From assembly GCF_002572525.1 (NCBI RefSeq), contig NZ_PDBS01000001.1, positions 3,596,001 through 3,660,000 of the forward strand: a stretch of DNA of 64,000 bases, read 5' to 3'. Shown here one piece after another: positions 43,268 through 52,112 of this stretch. The position numbers and the translations under genes are program-made. How positions within the stretch are numbered: the first letter of the stretch is position 1; every line of letters starts with the position of its first letter. The notes under the pieces are model-generated. The model worked only from the letters and a program-made list of their open reading frames with translations, was not told the DNA's origin and made no database searches. This stretch comes from Natrinema sp. CBA1119. GTDB lineage: Archaea; Halobacteriota; Halobacteria; Halobacteriales; Natrialbaceae.

Positions 43268-43732
43268 TTACTCGTAGAGCCACTCGGCGTCGTGCTGATC
43301 GTAATCGATCAGTTCGTCGTCGTCGAAGTGGATCCCGATTTCGCGCTCGTTTGCGCCCTCGTCCTCGTGGTCTGCGGCGTGAACGACGTTCCGACCGAGA
43401 TCGAGCGCGTAGTCTCCCCGAATCGTTCCGGGAGCTGCCTCGAGCGGGTCGGTCTCGCCGATCATCTGGCGAACCTGTCGGGTCGCGTCCTGTCCCTCCC
43501 AGACCATCGGGACGACGGGCCCCGAGGTGATGAAGTCGACGAGGTCGTCGTAGAACGGCTTGTCCTCGTGTTCGCCGTAGTGTTCTTCCGCCCGTTCGCG
43601 GGGCATCGTTTCGACTTTGATACCGACGAGCTTGAGCCCGCGGTCCTCGAGCCGAGAGACGACAGTTCCCACGAGCCCGCGTGCGAACGCGTCGGGCTTG
43701 ACCATCACGAACGTGCGCTCGTGATCGCTCAT
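43268..43732 (-). CDS. ndk: nucleoside diphosphate kinase
   Basis: A 154-aa enzyme that equilibrates NTPs through a phosphohistidine. It begins MSDHERTFVMVKPDAFARGL; the active-site His is H118 in RNVVHAADHEDEGANEREIG. RGDYALDLG and FVMVKPDA are standard Ndk blocks. It is the last gene of the operon L7Ae - S28e - L24e - Ndk, overlapping L24e by four bases (ATGA at 43729-43732), so it is translationally coupled. Confidence 0.97.
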   Translation of the reverse strand: MSDHERTFVMVKPDAFARGLVGTVVSRLEDRGLKLVGIKVETMPRERAEEHYGEHEDKPFYDDLVDFITSGPVVPMVWEGQDATRQVRQMIGETDPLEAAPGTIRGDYALDLGRNVVHAADHEDEGANEREIGIHFDDDELIDYDQHDAEWLYE

Positions 43733-44130
43733 GCTTCCTCGGCTTCGGTCTCGGTTTCTTCAGCGTCGGTTTCCTCGGCGTCGGCGTCTGCGTTGGTCTC
43801 CTCGGCGTCGGTCTCCGGAGTGTCGTCCTCGGCAGCCACGTCTTCCTCGGGCTCGTCGACGGCGCCTGCTTCCGTCTCGGGGTCCTCGTCGTCATCGACT
43901 GCAACCTGCTCGGCTTCCTCGTCGGCAGGTGCGTCTTCTTGGGCGGGACCCTTGCCGCGACGACCGTCCTCGGTCCACTCGAGGTCGCGTGGTTCGCGCC
44001 CGAGCTTGAAGTTTTTCTCCGCCTTGGAGTCGACGAAGTGGAGCACGGTACCGTCCCTCTGGACGTACATGATGCCCGTGCCGGGTTCGATCTCTTCGCC
44101 CGTGTAGTCGCAGGTGCGTTTCTCGACCAT
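43729..44130 (-). CDS. rpl24e: ribosomal protein L24e with acidic C-terminal extension
   Basis: The first ~60 residues are L24e: MVEKRTCDYTGEEIEPGTGI, HFVDSKAEKNFKLGREPRDL and EWTEDGRRGKG. The remaining ~70 residues are an Asp/Glu/Ala/Thr tail with repeated EETDA-like units. L24e is normally about 60-70 aa. Of the four zinc-ribbon cysteines seen in Haloarcula L24e only C7 remains; T10, V33 and A37 occupy the other positions, so zinc is not expected to bind. It is in the operon between S28e (3-base gap) and ndk (4-base overlap). Ribosomal identity is clear; the tail's role is unknown. Confidence 0.93.
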   Translation of the reverse strand: MVEKRTCDYTGEEIEPGTGIMYVQRDGTVLHFVDSKAEKNFKLGREPRDLEWTEDGRRGKGPAQEDAPADEEAEQVAVDDDEDPETEAGAVDEPEEDVAAEDDTPETDAEETNADADAEETDAEETETEAEEA

Positions 44131-44133
44131 TGG

Positions 44134-44358
44134 TTATTGTCCTCCGATGGAGTCCGCCTCACGGGCGGTCTCGCGAAGCTGGAGTACGTCCCCTTCGCGG
44201 ACCGGCCCGAGGCAGTTTCGGGTAATGATTCGTCCCTGATTCTCGCCCTCCTTGATCCGGCACTTGACCTGCATGGCTTCGCCGTGCATGCCGGTCTTAC
44301 CGACGACCTCGATGACCTCGGCGGGCGTAGAGCCGCTTTCTTCCTCTTCAGCACTCAT
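44134..44358 (-). CDS. rps28e: ribosomal protein S28e
   Basis: A 74-aa small-subunit protein of the OB-fold S1-like type. It reads [20 protein letters not shown], then [40 protein letters not shown] and the invariant C-terminus [14 protein letters not shown]. It sits 11 bases after L7Ae and 3 bases before L24e, forming the archaeal L7Ae-S28e-L24e-Ndk operon. Confidence 0.98.
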   Translation of the reverse strand: MSAEEEESGSTPAEVIEVVGKTGMHGEAMQVKCRIKEGENQGRIITRNCLGPVREGDVLQLRETAREADSIGGQ

Positions 44359-44369
44359 CTCTGATCACC

Positions 44370-44732
44370 TCAGTCGAGGTCCTCGACCTTGTCGGCGATG
44401 TCCTCGACGTCGTCTTCGGCTTCGCCGGCGTCGACGATTGCCGCGGCGGCCGAGCCGACCTCGAGGCCGGCGGCGTGGCCGACGTCGTCCTGGGTCTCGA
44501 TGAAGACGACAGGAATCCCCTTCTCGTCTGCGAGTTCGGGCAGATGCATGACGATCTCCTCGGGGGAGACGTCTTCGGCGACGTAGACGAGCTCGGCGTT
44601 GCCGCGCTCGATCGCCTTCGTGGTTTCGTTCGTTCCTTTCTTTACTCGACCGGTGTCTCGTGCGACCTCGAGCGCCTCAAGGGCGTCGTCGGCGAGGTCG
44701 GCTGGGATGTCCGTAGTTACGTAAACTGACAT
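44370..44732 (-). CDS. rpl7ae: ribosomal protein L7Ae
   Basis: A 120-aa kink-turn-binding protein: [60 protein letters not shown] and [20 protein letters not shown]. The KKGTNETTK loop is the RNA-binding signature. In archaea it serves the 50S subunit, C/D and H/ACA RNPs and RNase P. It is the first gene of the operon. A Shine-Dalgarno-like GGAGAGGTGA precedes the ATG at 44732, and a TATA-like CTTTTAAGG lies about 150 bases upstream, implying a leader that could hold a self-regulatory kink-turn. Confidence 0.98.
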   Translation of the reverse strand: MSVYVTTDIPADLADDALEALEVARDTGRVKKGTNETTKAIERGNAELVYVAEDVSPEEIVMHLPELADEKGIPVVFIETQDDVGHAAGLEVGSAAAAIVDAGEAEDDVEDIADKVEDLD

Positions 44733-45047
44733 TGGTTGTTCACCTCTCCTACACGTGGGCTCGCGCTCCCCTGCCGTCCGGGCACTGGGTACCCGTGCCG
44801 GGCGGATCCCGGCGGAAGTCCTGTGAAGCTAGGAGCATCATCAACCCCGCGTAGGGTGTACACTCGAATAGCGTTGCCCCCCTTAAAAGCGTGTTCAAAC
44901 GCATGAGGCCGTGGGAGGCCACCGCACGGATTGTCCGCCATCGTGAACCCTCCAACACGAACACGCATACATATATTTGAACTTACAATATCACGGCGGG
45001 CCGCCGCGGGTCGGTGCCTATTACTCCCGAGGCACCAAGCCGAACGC
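44733..45047. promoter_or_regulatory. divergent promoter/leader region, L7Ae operon and tmcA
   Basis: On the minus strand, CTTTTAAGG (44881-44889) is a likely promoter for the ribosomal operon, implying a leader of roughly 120 nt that includes TTGATGATG (box C-like, 44836-44844), GC-rich inverted segments around 44780-44805 and GGAGAGGTGA before the ATG. On the plus strand, catatatttg (about 44968-44977) could serve tmcA. No protein gene is supported. Confidence 0.4.
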
Positions 45048-47351
45048 ATGAACGTCGATGTCGTCGGACTCGTCGAGTCGCTCGCCGAGGAGGCGACGCG
45101 AGCGAACGAACGACGGATGCTGGTGCTCGCGGGCGATCGCGAGCGGGGGTACGACGCGCTCGAGTCGATCCTCGATACGCTCCCTGTTGGGATCACCGAG
45201 ACGACGCTCGTCGGTCCCGACGACCGACTCCGGTGCGAACAGATTCCACAGGTCAACGCGGGCGACCTCCTCGGGACGACGCGGGACGTAATCGCTATCG
45301 ACGCTCACGAGGAACTTCAGCCGAACGCGCTCGGGAAAGTCGTCGGGGCGGTCGACGGTGGGGGACTCCTCGTGGTACTCACACCGCCGCTCGAGACGTG
45401 GCCGGACCGCCGCGACGGATTCGACGCCTCCCTCGCCGTCCCGCCGTTCGAACTGGACGACGTTACCGGTCGGTTCAGACGCCGTCTCGTCGAGACGCTG
45501 CGAGAACACCGCGGGATCGCTATCCTCGACCTCGATACTGAGCAAGTCGAGGCCGACGGGCTGACCGATCCGGCCCCGCGGCTGTCACCGAAGACGCCGA
45601 CTCCACCCCCGGACCACCGGTTTCCGGCCGCCGCCTACGAAGCCTGTCTCACGGCGGATCAGATCGACGCCGTCGCCGCATTCGAGTCACTACTCGATAG
45701 CGACCGAGCCGTCGTCCTCGAGGCCGATCGTGGCCGCGGCAAGTCCAGCGCGGCGGGTCTGGCTGCGGGGGCGTTCGCCATCGATGGCGAGGACGTCCTG
45801 GTAACCGCTCCCGCCGCGCGGAACGCGGCGGAACTGTTCGACCGCGCGGGGGAACTCTGCGAACGCCTCGAGGGCGATGCCGCGATCGTCGAACCCCGCC
45901 GAATCGAGACGGCTACCGGTGGCTCGATCGGATTCCACGAGCCCCCCGACGCGATCGCGGACCTCGAGTCGGCGGACGTCGTCGTCGTCGACGAGGCGGC
46001 CGCGCTCCCGGTCGCGACCCTCGAGTCGCTACTGACGGCCGATCGCGTCGCGTTCGCCACGACGATCCACGGCTACGAGGGAGCCGGACGGGGGTTCTCG
46101 GTCCGATTCCGCGATCGGCTCATCGAGAGCGACCACGCCGTTACCGACTGCACGCTCGTGGAACCCATCCGGTACGCGGCGGGCGATCCGATCGAAGTGT
46201 GGGCCTTCCGCGCGTTGTTGCTCGACGCTCGCCCACCGGTAGAGCCGCTCGTGGACGCCGCCACACCCGAATCGGTCGACTACCGGCGACTCGAGGCGGC
46301 CGAAGCGCTCGCGGACGAACGCCTGCTCCGCGAGGCCTTCGGGCTGCTCGTCCTCGCACACTATCGGACCGAGCCGAACGACCTCGCTCGATTGCTCGAC
46401 GCGCCGAACCTCGAGGCCCGCGCACTCACCCACGACGGTCACGTCGTCAGTGTCGCGCTGCTCGCACGCGAGGGAAACCTCTCGGCGGAGACCCGAGCGA
46501 TGATGTACGAGGGCGGCCGTGTCCGCGGAAACATGCTGCCCGACATACTGACGAGCCAGCTCCGGGACGAGGCGGCGGGCGAGCCGGCGGGACTCCGCGT
46601 CGTCCGCATCGCCACCCACCACGCTGCCCGCTCGCAAGGACTTGGCTCGCGGTTGCTCGAGCGCGTTCGCGAGGAGTTTACCGATAGCACCGAGAGCGCC
46701 GGTCCAGATCGCGGAGAGCGTGGCGACGACGCCGCAATCGACTGGCTCGGAACCGGCTTCGGCGCGACCCCCGGCCTCCTCGAGTTCTGGCGCGAGAACG
46801 GCTACCGGACGGTCCACGTCTCGACGACGCGCAACGACGCCAGCGGCGAGTACTCTGCACTCATGCTCGCGCCGACCAGCGACGCGGGCCGGGCGGTACG
46901 CGACCGCCACGCCGACTGGTTCGCCGGCCGGTTCGCCGCCCTGTGTTCGGACGCGCTCGACGATTTCGAGCCCGATATCGCCCGCGCGGTGCTTCGAAGC
47001 GTCGACACCGACGCCGGACCGCCGCTGGCGCTGACCGACCACGAGTGGCGCGTCGTCGCGGGTGCCACCTACGGACCGGGGCTGTTCGACGTCGATCCCG
47101 GCCCGTTCAGACACCTCGTCGTGCGATACTTCGTGGACGACCCTGATACAGCCGACCTGACCGATCGCGAGGAACGGCTGCTCGTCGCGCGCGTCCTCCA
47201 GGGTCGGGACGCGGAGACCATCGCCGAACGGCTCGGGTACCATTCGTCGGGACAGTGTATGCGGGCGCTCGGCGACGCGCTCCGTCCGCTCGTCGATCGC
47301 TACGGGACGGACGCGGCGGTCGAGGTCCGGGAGCGGTTTGACGATGGGTGA
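45048..47351 (+). CDS. tmcA: tRNA(Met) cytidine acetyltransferase
   Basis: A 767-aa enzyme from ATG 45048 (MNVDVVGLVESLAEEATRAN) that makes N4-acetylcytidine in RNA using acetyl-CoA and ATP. The frame is open from 44931 but the family starts here. Domains are an N-terminal DUF1726-like region, an RNA-helicase module with Walker A ADRGRGKSS (226-234) and Walker B VVVDEAAALP, then a GNAT domain with VRIATHHAARSQGLGSRLLE, and a C-terminal tRNA-binding region. Archaeal TmcA acts on tRNA and, in some species, widely on RNA. It is divergent from the L7Ae operon. Confidence 0.95.
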   Translation: MNVDVVGLVESLAEEATRANERRMLVLAGDRERGYDALESILDTLPVGITETTLVGPDDRLRCEQIPQVNAGDLLGTTRDVIAIDAHEELQPNALGKVVGAVDGGGLLVVLTPPLETWPDRRDGFDASLAVPPFELDDVTGRFRRRLVETLREHRGIAILDLDTEQVEADGLTDPAPRLSPKTPTPPPDHRFPAAAYEACLTADQIDAVAAFESLLDSDRAVVLEADRGRGKSSAAGLAAGAFAIDGEDVLVTAPAARNAAELFDRAGELCERLEGDAAIVEPRRIETATGGSIGFHEPPDAIADLESADVVVVDEAAALPVATLESLLTADRVAFATTIHGYEGAGRGFSVRFRDRLIESDHAVTDCTLVEPIRYAAGDPIEVWAFRALLLDARPPVEPLVDAATPESVDYRRLEAAEALADERLLREAFGLLVLAHYRTEPNDLARLLDAPNLEARALTHDGHVVSVALLAREGNLSAETRAMMYEGGRVRGNMLPDILTSQLRDEAAGEPAGLRVVRIATHHAARSQGLGSRLLERVREEFTDSTESAGPDRGERGDDAAIDWLGTGFGATPGLLEFWRENGYRTVHVSTTRNDASGEYSALMLAPTSDAGRAVRDRHADWFAGRFAALCSDALDDFEPDIARAVLRSVDTDAGPPLALTDHEWRVVAGATYGPGLFDVDPGPFRHLVVRYFVDDPDTADLTDREERLLVARVLQGRDAETIAERLGYHSSGQCMRALGDALRPLVDRYGTDAAVEVRERFDDG

Positions 47352-47719
47352 TTCCGACTCCCGCTCCGATCGATGGGAGAAACGGAGGGGGAACGCTCAA
47401 CATAACGTACCGTCGTCTCGCACCAAACTGATCGACCCGCATGCGGTGGCGCACGCTGTGCCGCGGTGAACTGCGAGGCCTGAACGAAGTGAAGGCCTCG
47501 ATGTGAGCGGTGACCGCAGGGAGCCGCGAACCACTGGTGAACCGCGGCTCGAAGCCGTGCGAGGGATGAGCGAAGGAACGAAGTGACTGAGCGAATCGGC
47601 TGGGGAGGGCGTGGCGATTCCCCGTTGCCACGATAGCAGGACGCTTCGTCTCACCCAATACCCATCAGTAACACGCCGTTCCATTCGCTAGTACACTGAA
47701 CGCGCCTCGAGCATCGACC
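47352..47719. repeat. non-coding, hairpin-rich intergenic region
   Basis: The 368 bases have no credible gene. Between about 47,440 and 47,600 lie perfect inverted repeats: gaggcct/aggcctc (47475-47499, 7-bp arms) and gagccgcg/cgcggctc (47521-47550, 8-bp arms). A gagcgaaggaacgaagtgac segment and the purine-rich tggggagggcgtggcg follow. The look is that of a dispersed haloarchaeal intergenic repeat, but I cannot confirm other copies from this window. Confidence 0.6.
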
Positions 47720-48460
47720 TCACAACAGCCGTCGAAGCAGCGCGTCCGGAACCAGATCGAGAACCCACGCGATAGCTCGCCAGCGCCGAGTGACGTAGGC
47801 GTGGGCCCGTTTCTTCGATATCGCTCGAGCGATCTGTTCGGCCGCCGTCTCGGGCGAACACTCCCAGAAGCCGCCCATCGAGAGCTCGGTGTCGACGAAG
47901 CCTGGCTCGATGGTCGTGATCGTCACGTCCGCGTCGCGATCGGCCTGTCGGTAGCGCAGCCCCTCGAGATAGGTCGACACGTAGGCCTTCGAAGCGTTGT
48001 ACGCCGGGGCGTCGTCGTTGCCGACGTGCGCCGCGACCGAGGAGAGTCCCACGAGGTGGCCGTCCGACTCGCTCGCGCGGTCGGGATTGCGCTCGAAGTA
48101 CTCCATCGCGGCCGTCGCGAGGGCCGTAAAGCCCCGGACGTTCACGTCGATCGTTCGCTTCTCGGGTTCCCACTCGAGGTCGCGATTGCGGGCCGCAGTC
48201 CCGGCGCTGATGACGACGAGGTCGACCGACGGCATCGCCTCGGCGAGCTCGAAAAAGCCCGCTCGAGCGTCCTCAGTCGCGGTGACGTCCATCGTCGCGA
48301 CGTAGGATTTCGTCGGGAGGGCCGCGCCGATCCGCTCCATCCGTTCCGTTCGCCGGGCCGCCATGCCGATCTCGTAGCCGTCGGCGGCGAGTCGACGGGC
48401 CAGCGCCTCGCCGATACCCGACGACGCGCCGACGATTATCGCTCCGCGCTGGTTGGTCAT
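47720..48460 (-). CDS. short-chain dehydrogenase/reductase
   Basis: A 246-aa classical SDR from the ATG at 48460 (MTNQRGAIIVGASSGIGEAL); the frame is open 68 codons upstream without SDR features. Motifs are GASSGIG at 11-17, ISAG in place of NNAG (84-87), SS at 140-141, and Y154-N-A-S-K158. The C-terminal AHAYVTRRWRAIAWVLDLVP is a hydrophobic amphipathic end seen in lipid-related SDRs. It is divergent from the DUF456 gene. The substrate is unknown. Confidence 0.9.
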   Translation of the reverse strand: MTNQRGAIIVGASSGIGEALARRLAADGYEIGMAARRTERMERIGAALPTKSYVATMDVTATEDARAGFFELAEAMPSVDLVVISAGTAARNRDLEWEPEKRTIDVNVRGFTALATAAMEYFERNPDRASESDGHLVGLSSVAAHVGNDDAPAYNASKAYVSTYLEGLRYRQADRDADVTITTIEPGFVDTELSMGGFWECSPETAAEQIARAISKKRAHAYVTRRWRAIAWVLDLVPDALLRRLL

Positions 48461-48614
48461 ATCCCACACGTTCGGTCCCCGATACGTATACCGTTCGCTG
48501 TCTGCCCACGACCGACTCCGCCGGCACCCCGTGGATCCGCGAACCCGTTCCAGCGCCCGAGACACCGGTACCGAAGGCGGTACGCCTTTCCCGCGGTCCG
48601 TCGTCATCGCCAGC

Positions 48615-49100
48615 ATGGTCGACGTCATCACCGTCGTCGCGGTCGCGTTGCTCGTGGGTGCCATCGCCGGAGCCGCCGTCCCGATGGTCCCGAGCGGCCT
48701 CCTCTCGCTTTCCGGACTCGGCGTCTACTGGTGGGGGGCCGGACTCGAGGAGCTGAGCGTGCTCACCTTCACCGTCCTCGTGTTCATCGCCGTCATCACC
48801 GCGCTCGTCGAGTTCTTCGGCGGCTCGATCGCCGCCCGGGCCGGCGGTGCCTCGTGGCTGACGACCGCAGCCGCGGCCATCGTCGGCATCCTCCTCATGA
48901 TTGTCACCGGCCCGCTGGGGCTGCTCGTCGGCCTCTTCGGCACCGTCTTCGTCCTCGAGTTCGTTCGCAACGGCGAACTCGAGGGGAGCACGCGATCGGC
49001 GGTCTACACGACGATCGGCGTCCTCGCGTCGACGGCGGTGCAGGTCCTGCTGACGGTGTCGATCCTACTCGGATTCCTCGCGGCCGTCTTTCTCCTGTGA
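48615..49100 (+). CDS. DUF456 family membrane protein
   Basis: A 161-aa very hydrophobic protein from ATG 48615 (MVDVITVVAVALLVGAIAGA). It has about four to five TM segments, with the family-typical VPMVPSGLLSLSGLGVYWWG, FFGGSIAARAGGASWLTTAA and TGPLGLLVGLFGTVFVLEFV. The glycine-rich VPxxPG-like start of DUF456 is recognisable. No function is known for the family. It runs divergently from the SDR at 48460. Confidence 0.85.
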   Translation: MVDVITVVAVALLVGAIAGAAVPMVPSGLLSLSGLGVYWWGAGLEELSVLTFTVLVFIAVITALVEFFGGSIAARAGGASWLTTAAAAIVGILLMIVTGPLGLLVGLFGTVFVLEFVRNGELEGSTRSAVYTTIGVLASTAVQVLLTVSILLGFLAAVFLL

Positions 49101-49144
49101 TCTCGGGGAAACACTGAAGCCATGGGTGCCGTTGGCACGACTAG

Positions 49145-49315
49145 ATGGAGTGTTCCGAGGCCGACTGCGAGCGCCCCGCCGCCGTCGAGTTGCATATCCC
49201 CTGGGACGAGAATCGGCTCGTCTGCGCCGCCCACGCCCGCGTACTGGGACGGCAGGACGGCGTCGTGGCCGACCCGGATCCCGAACGAGGGGACGCGTTG
49301 CTCGAGGAAGAGTAA
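49145..49315 (+). CDS. small zinc-finger-like protein (56 aa)
   Basis: A 56-codon ORF, MECSEADCERPAAVELHIPW then DENRLVCAAHARVLGRQDGV, ending DALLEEE. C3xxxxC8 and C29xxH32 could hold a zinc ion. The strong acidity, codon use matching its neighbours and clean start/stop make it a believable haloarchaeal micro zinc-finger protein; such proteins are widespread in Haloferax and relatives. It lies between the DUF456 gene (44-base gap) and the convergent gltX. No specific role can be given. Confidence 0.75.
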   Translation: MECSEADCERPAAVELHIPWDENRLVCAAHARVLGRQDGVVADPDPERGDALLEEE

Positions 49316-49396
49316 TTCGCCGACTTTCGATGTGAGAGCGCCAAAACGGGAACTGATTGGTTCCGGGGACGGTCGCTCGACGAGCGACGGACCCGT

Positions 49397-51121
49397 TCAG
49401 GGATGCGCGTAGTACGCGACCGTCTCCTCGTCCGCCTCGTCATGTCGGTCTATTCTCGCGAACCCGACCCGTTCAAACTGCACCATGTCGTCGGGAGCGA
49501 GGTCACCGACGCCCGGTTCCGCGTGCCCCCGAACGTCGCCATCCATCGTTCGCATGCGGACGGGGACGCGCTCGTCGGCCGGCACCCAGTGGATCACGTC
49601 CACGTCGCCCTCGCGGACGACTTCGATGTCCTCGCCCGTGTACTGGAGGACATCGCGGGTGAACTGGAAACAGCCCAACCCCTTGAGCCAGATGCGCTCC
49701 TCGCGCTCGGGGAGGTCGTCGGGCTCGAGCATCACCGAATCGCCGACGGGGATCTCGCGAACGCCGCGCTCCTCGTGGTTGGGATGAAGCGGCGGCGTCC
49801 CCACTTCGGGCGGGCTCCCGCCGAGGGGGATCTGGTTGCCGTCGCGGACGAGGAACCGGCGGTCGGTCTCCTCGTCGATCAGGTCGCGGTTGTTCGCGTA
49901 GATCGAACTCATCGCGAGATCGACATCGGTGGTCGAAGTGCCGAGCCCGGTCATCGCCTCGACGATGGCCTCGCCGCGGATGCCGCGCCGGCGCAGACTC
50001 TTCAGCGTCGGCGCGCGCGGGTCGTCCCAACCGTCGAGTTCGCCGTCCTTGATGAGTTCCGAGATGGTCGACGTGCTCATCTTCACGTCGTAATCGTCGA
50101 GTTGGACGTGGCCCCAGTGGATGACCTCAGGGTACTCCCAGTCGAAGTAGTCGTAGACGAAGCGCTGTCGTTTGGCCGAATCCTGCAGGTCGATCCCGCG
50201 GATGATGTGCGTGATCTCGAGCAGGTGATCGTCGACCCCCGACTGGAAGTCGAGCATCGGCCAGCAGCGGTACTCGCTGGCCTCCTCGCGGGGGTGGGGC
50301 GTGTCGATCATCCGGAACGCGACCCAGTCGCGCAGCGCGGGGTTCTTGTGCTCGATGTCGGTCTTGACCCGCAGAACCAGTTCGCCGCTGCTGTACTCGC
50401 CGTCGATCATCCCGTCGAACTCCTCGAGCACGGTCGCCTCGTCCTTCTGTCGGTGGGGACAGGCCTCACCCGAGTTCTTCAGCTCCGAGAATTCCTCGCC
50501 CGAACACGAGCAGGTGTAGGCCCCGCCCATCTCGATCAGGTCGCGGGCGTGGTCGTAGTAGGTCTCGAGGCGATCGCTCGCCCTGTAAGTCGCGTCGGGT
50601 TCGAAGCCGAGGTAGTCGAGGTCCTCGAGGATCGCATCGTAGGCCTCGAGATCCGGCCGTTTGGTCTCGGGGTCGGTGTCGTCGAAGCGCACGCAGAACC
50701 AGCCGTCGTAGCGCTCGCGGTAGGTGCCGATGACGGCGGGCATCCGGGCGTGGCCGACGTGCCACGGACCGTTCGGGTTCGGCGCACACCGCATCCGGAT
50801 GGCGTCGTAGTCGTCGGCGTTGGGTAGCTCCGGAAGATCGTGCTCGTCTTCCTCCTCCTCGGCCTCGATCTCGGCGAGTTCCTCGGGTGCGAGTTCCTCG
50901 AGCCGTTCGCGTTTGTCCTTGTAGTCGAGGTCGTTCATTCGACCCACGACGCCGCCGACGATACCCGGAATCTCGTCGCCGTGCTCGCGGAAGTCGGGGT
51001 TGTCGCCCATCAGCGGTCCCATGATAGCGCCGACATCGGCGTCGCTCTCGTGTTTCACGGCGTTCAACAGCGCGTGCTTCTCGGCCTCGCGCTCGACGCG
51101 CTCGCGTAACTCGTCGTTCAT
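49397..51121 (-). CDS. gltX: glutamyl-tRNA synthetase (archaeal type)
   Basis: A 574-aa class I synthetase that charges tRNA(Glu) and, in archaea without GlnRS, tRNA(Gln) for later transamidation. The HIGH motif appears as NPNGPWHVGHARM and the KMSKS loop as DYDVKMSTSTISEL. The C-terminal beta-barrels include VGDSVMLEPDDLPEREERIW. It begins MNDELRERVEREAEKHALLN, with the archaeal N-terminal helical region. It is convergent with the small zinc-finger gene. The gene order RNase J - prenyl synthase - (lipoprotein) - gltX on this strand is a familiar haloarchaeal arrangement. Confidence 0.97.
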   Translation of the reverse strand: MNDELRERVEREAEKHALLNAVKHESDADVGAIMGPLMGDNPDFREHGDEIPGIVGGVVGRMNDLDYKDKRERLEELAPEELAEIEAEEEEDEHDLPELPNADDYDAIRMRCAPNPNGPWHVGHARMPAVIGTYRERYDGWFCVRFDDTDPETKRPDLEAYDAILEDLDYLGFEPDATYRASDRLETYYDHARDLIEMGGAYTCSCSGEEFSELKNSGEACPHRQKDEATVLEEFDGMIDGEYSSGELVLRVKTDIEHKNPALRDWVAFRMIDTPHPREEASEYRCWPMLDFQSGVDDHLLEITHIIRGIDLQDSAKRQRFVYDYFDWEYPEVIHWGHVQLDDYDVKMSTSTISELIKDGELDGWDDPRAPTLKSLRRRGIRGEAIVEAMTGLGTSTTDVDLAMSSIYANNRDLIDEETDRRFLVRDGNQIPLGGSPPEVGTPPLHPNHEERGVREIPVGDSVMLEPDDLPEREERIWLKGLGCFQFTRDVLQYTGEDIEVVREGDVDVIHWVPADERVPVRMRTMDGDVRGHAEPGVGDLAPDDMVQFERVGFARIDRHDEADEETVAYYAHP

Positions 51122-51248
51122 TACCCGGCGATAGTCGCGCCCGTCCCAAAACCTTCGCGATTCGCCGTCTCGTTCGGCCCGTGTTCGACTCCGACGTTAG
51201 CGTCCTGAGCCGCTGATCCGGTTTCCGGTTCAGTCTCCGACGACATCC

Positions 51249-51950
51249 TCAGTTCTCGACGTCGTCATCGTACACCCGCGTGTTGAGGACGTTACTCATG
51301 AGGACCATCGCGGCCCGGCCCACCGAGGACGTGCCATCCTCGGTACTGTTGCCGTCACTATCCGTTGTCTCGGTACTATTTCCGTCGCTCTCAGTTTCGT
51401 TGGAGCCGTCGGATTCCTCGGTATCGCCCTCTGCATCGGTCGACCCATCGTCATCACTGCCGGTCTCGGTGTCGCCGCCCTCGCTGTCGTCGACGGCCGC
51501 GTTATACTGCTTACACCACTCGGTCTTGACGCCCCAGCCGTAGGCCTGCCCGTCGAACGGGTTCGTGACCTCCGCGTAGAGCATGTTGACCTCGGCATCG
51601 TTTTTCACGAGGTTCTCGTTGTAGACGGTCGTGATGACTTCGATCTCCGTCGTCGACTCCGATTCGGTCGAGGCACTCGAGTCGTACTGGAGAACCAGAT
51701 CCGATCCGTCCCACCGGAGCGATTCAACGGGGATGTCGTTTCGCTCGACGAGCGTGTAGAACTCGCCGGGCGTCCCCTTCCGGGGCTCGCTGGGCTCTTC
51801 GGGTTCGATCTCGTTCGCGTTCGAATCGGACGTGTCGAGCAGCGATCCGACACAGCCGGCGGTCGCAGCCATGCCAGTGGCCACGGCCGTGCCGAGAAAC
51901 CGTCGTCGAGAGGAGGAAGCGGCGGGTACGTCCGAAGAGTCGTCAGTCAT
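51249..51950 (-). CDS. Tat-exported lipoprotein of unknown function
   Basis: A 233-aa protein with the Tat motif SSRRRFLGTAVATGMAAT and a lipobox cysteine in TAGCVGSLL. A ~110-residue compact domain follows (GTPGEFYTLVERNDIPVESL to AYGWGVKTEWCKQYN). The C-terminal ~80 residues are mostly a Ser/Asp/Glu/Thr/Gly low-complexity tail. It is predicted to be anchored outside the membrane. The tail resembles the spacer regions of haloarchaeal surface proteins. I do not recognise the domain. It lies between gltX and the prenyl synthase gene, co-directional with both. Confidence 0.85.
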   Translation of the reverse strand: MTDDSSDVPAASSSRRRFLGTAVATGMAATAGCVGSLLDTSDSNANEIEPEEPSEPRKGTPGEFYTLVERNDIPVESLRWDGSDLVLQYDSSASTESESTTEIEVITTVYNENLVKNDAEVNMLYAEVTNPFDGQAYGWGVKTEWCKQYNAAVDDSEGGDTETGSDDDGSTDAEGDTEESDGSNETESDGNSTETTDSDGNSTEDGTSSVGRAAMVLMSNVLNTRVYDDDVEN

Positions 51951-52112
51951 GTCCTTCGCTCAGTGTGGGACCCGCAAAAAGACCCGGACGATATCGAACG
52001 TTGAGTTCGGCCGAGAACGAACCCGTTCCGCCCGACTCAAGCAGGGAGCGCACGGAACACGACTCGAGCGAGGAATATGCAGAAACTCCGCGAAACAGGG
52101 CCGCGGCTTCGT

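Noticed and set aside
44836-44844. A C/D-box guide RNA in the L7Ae leader
   Set aside because: TTGATGATG resembles box C, but I found no matching CTGA box D or C'/D' boxes at suitable spacing.
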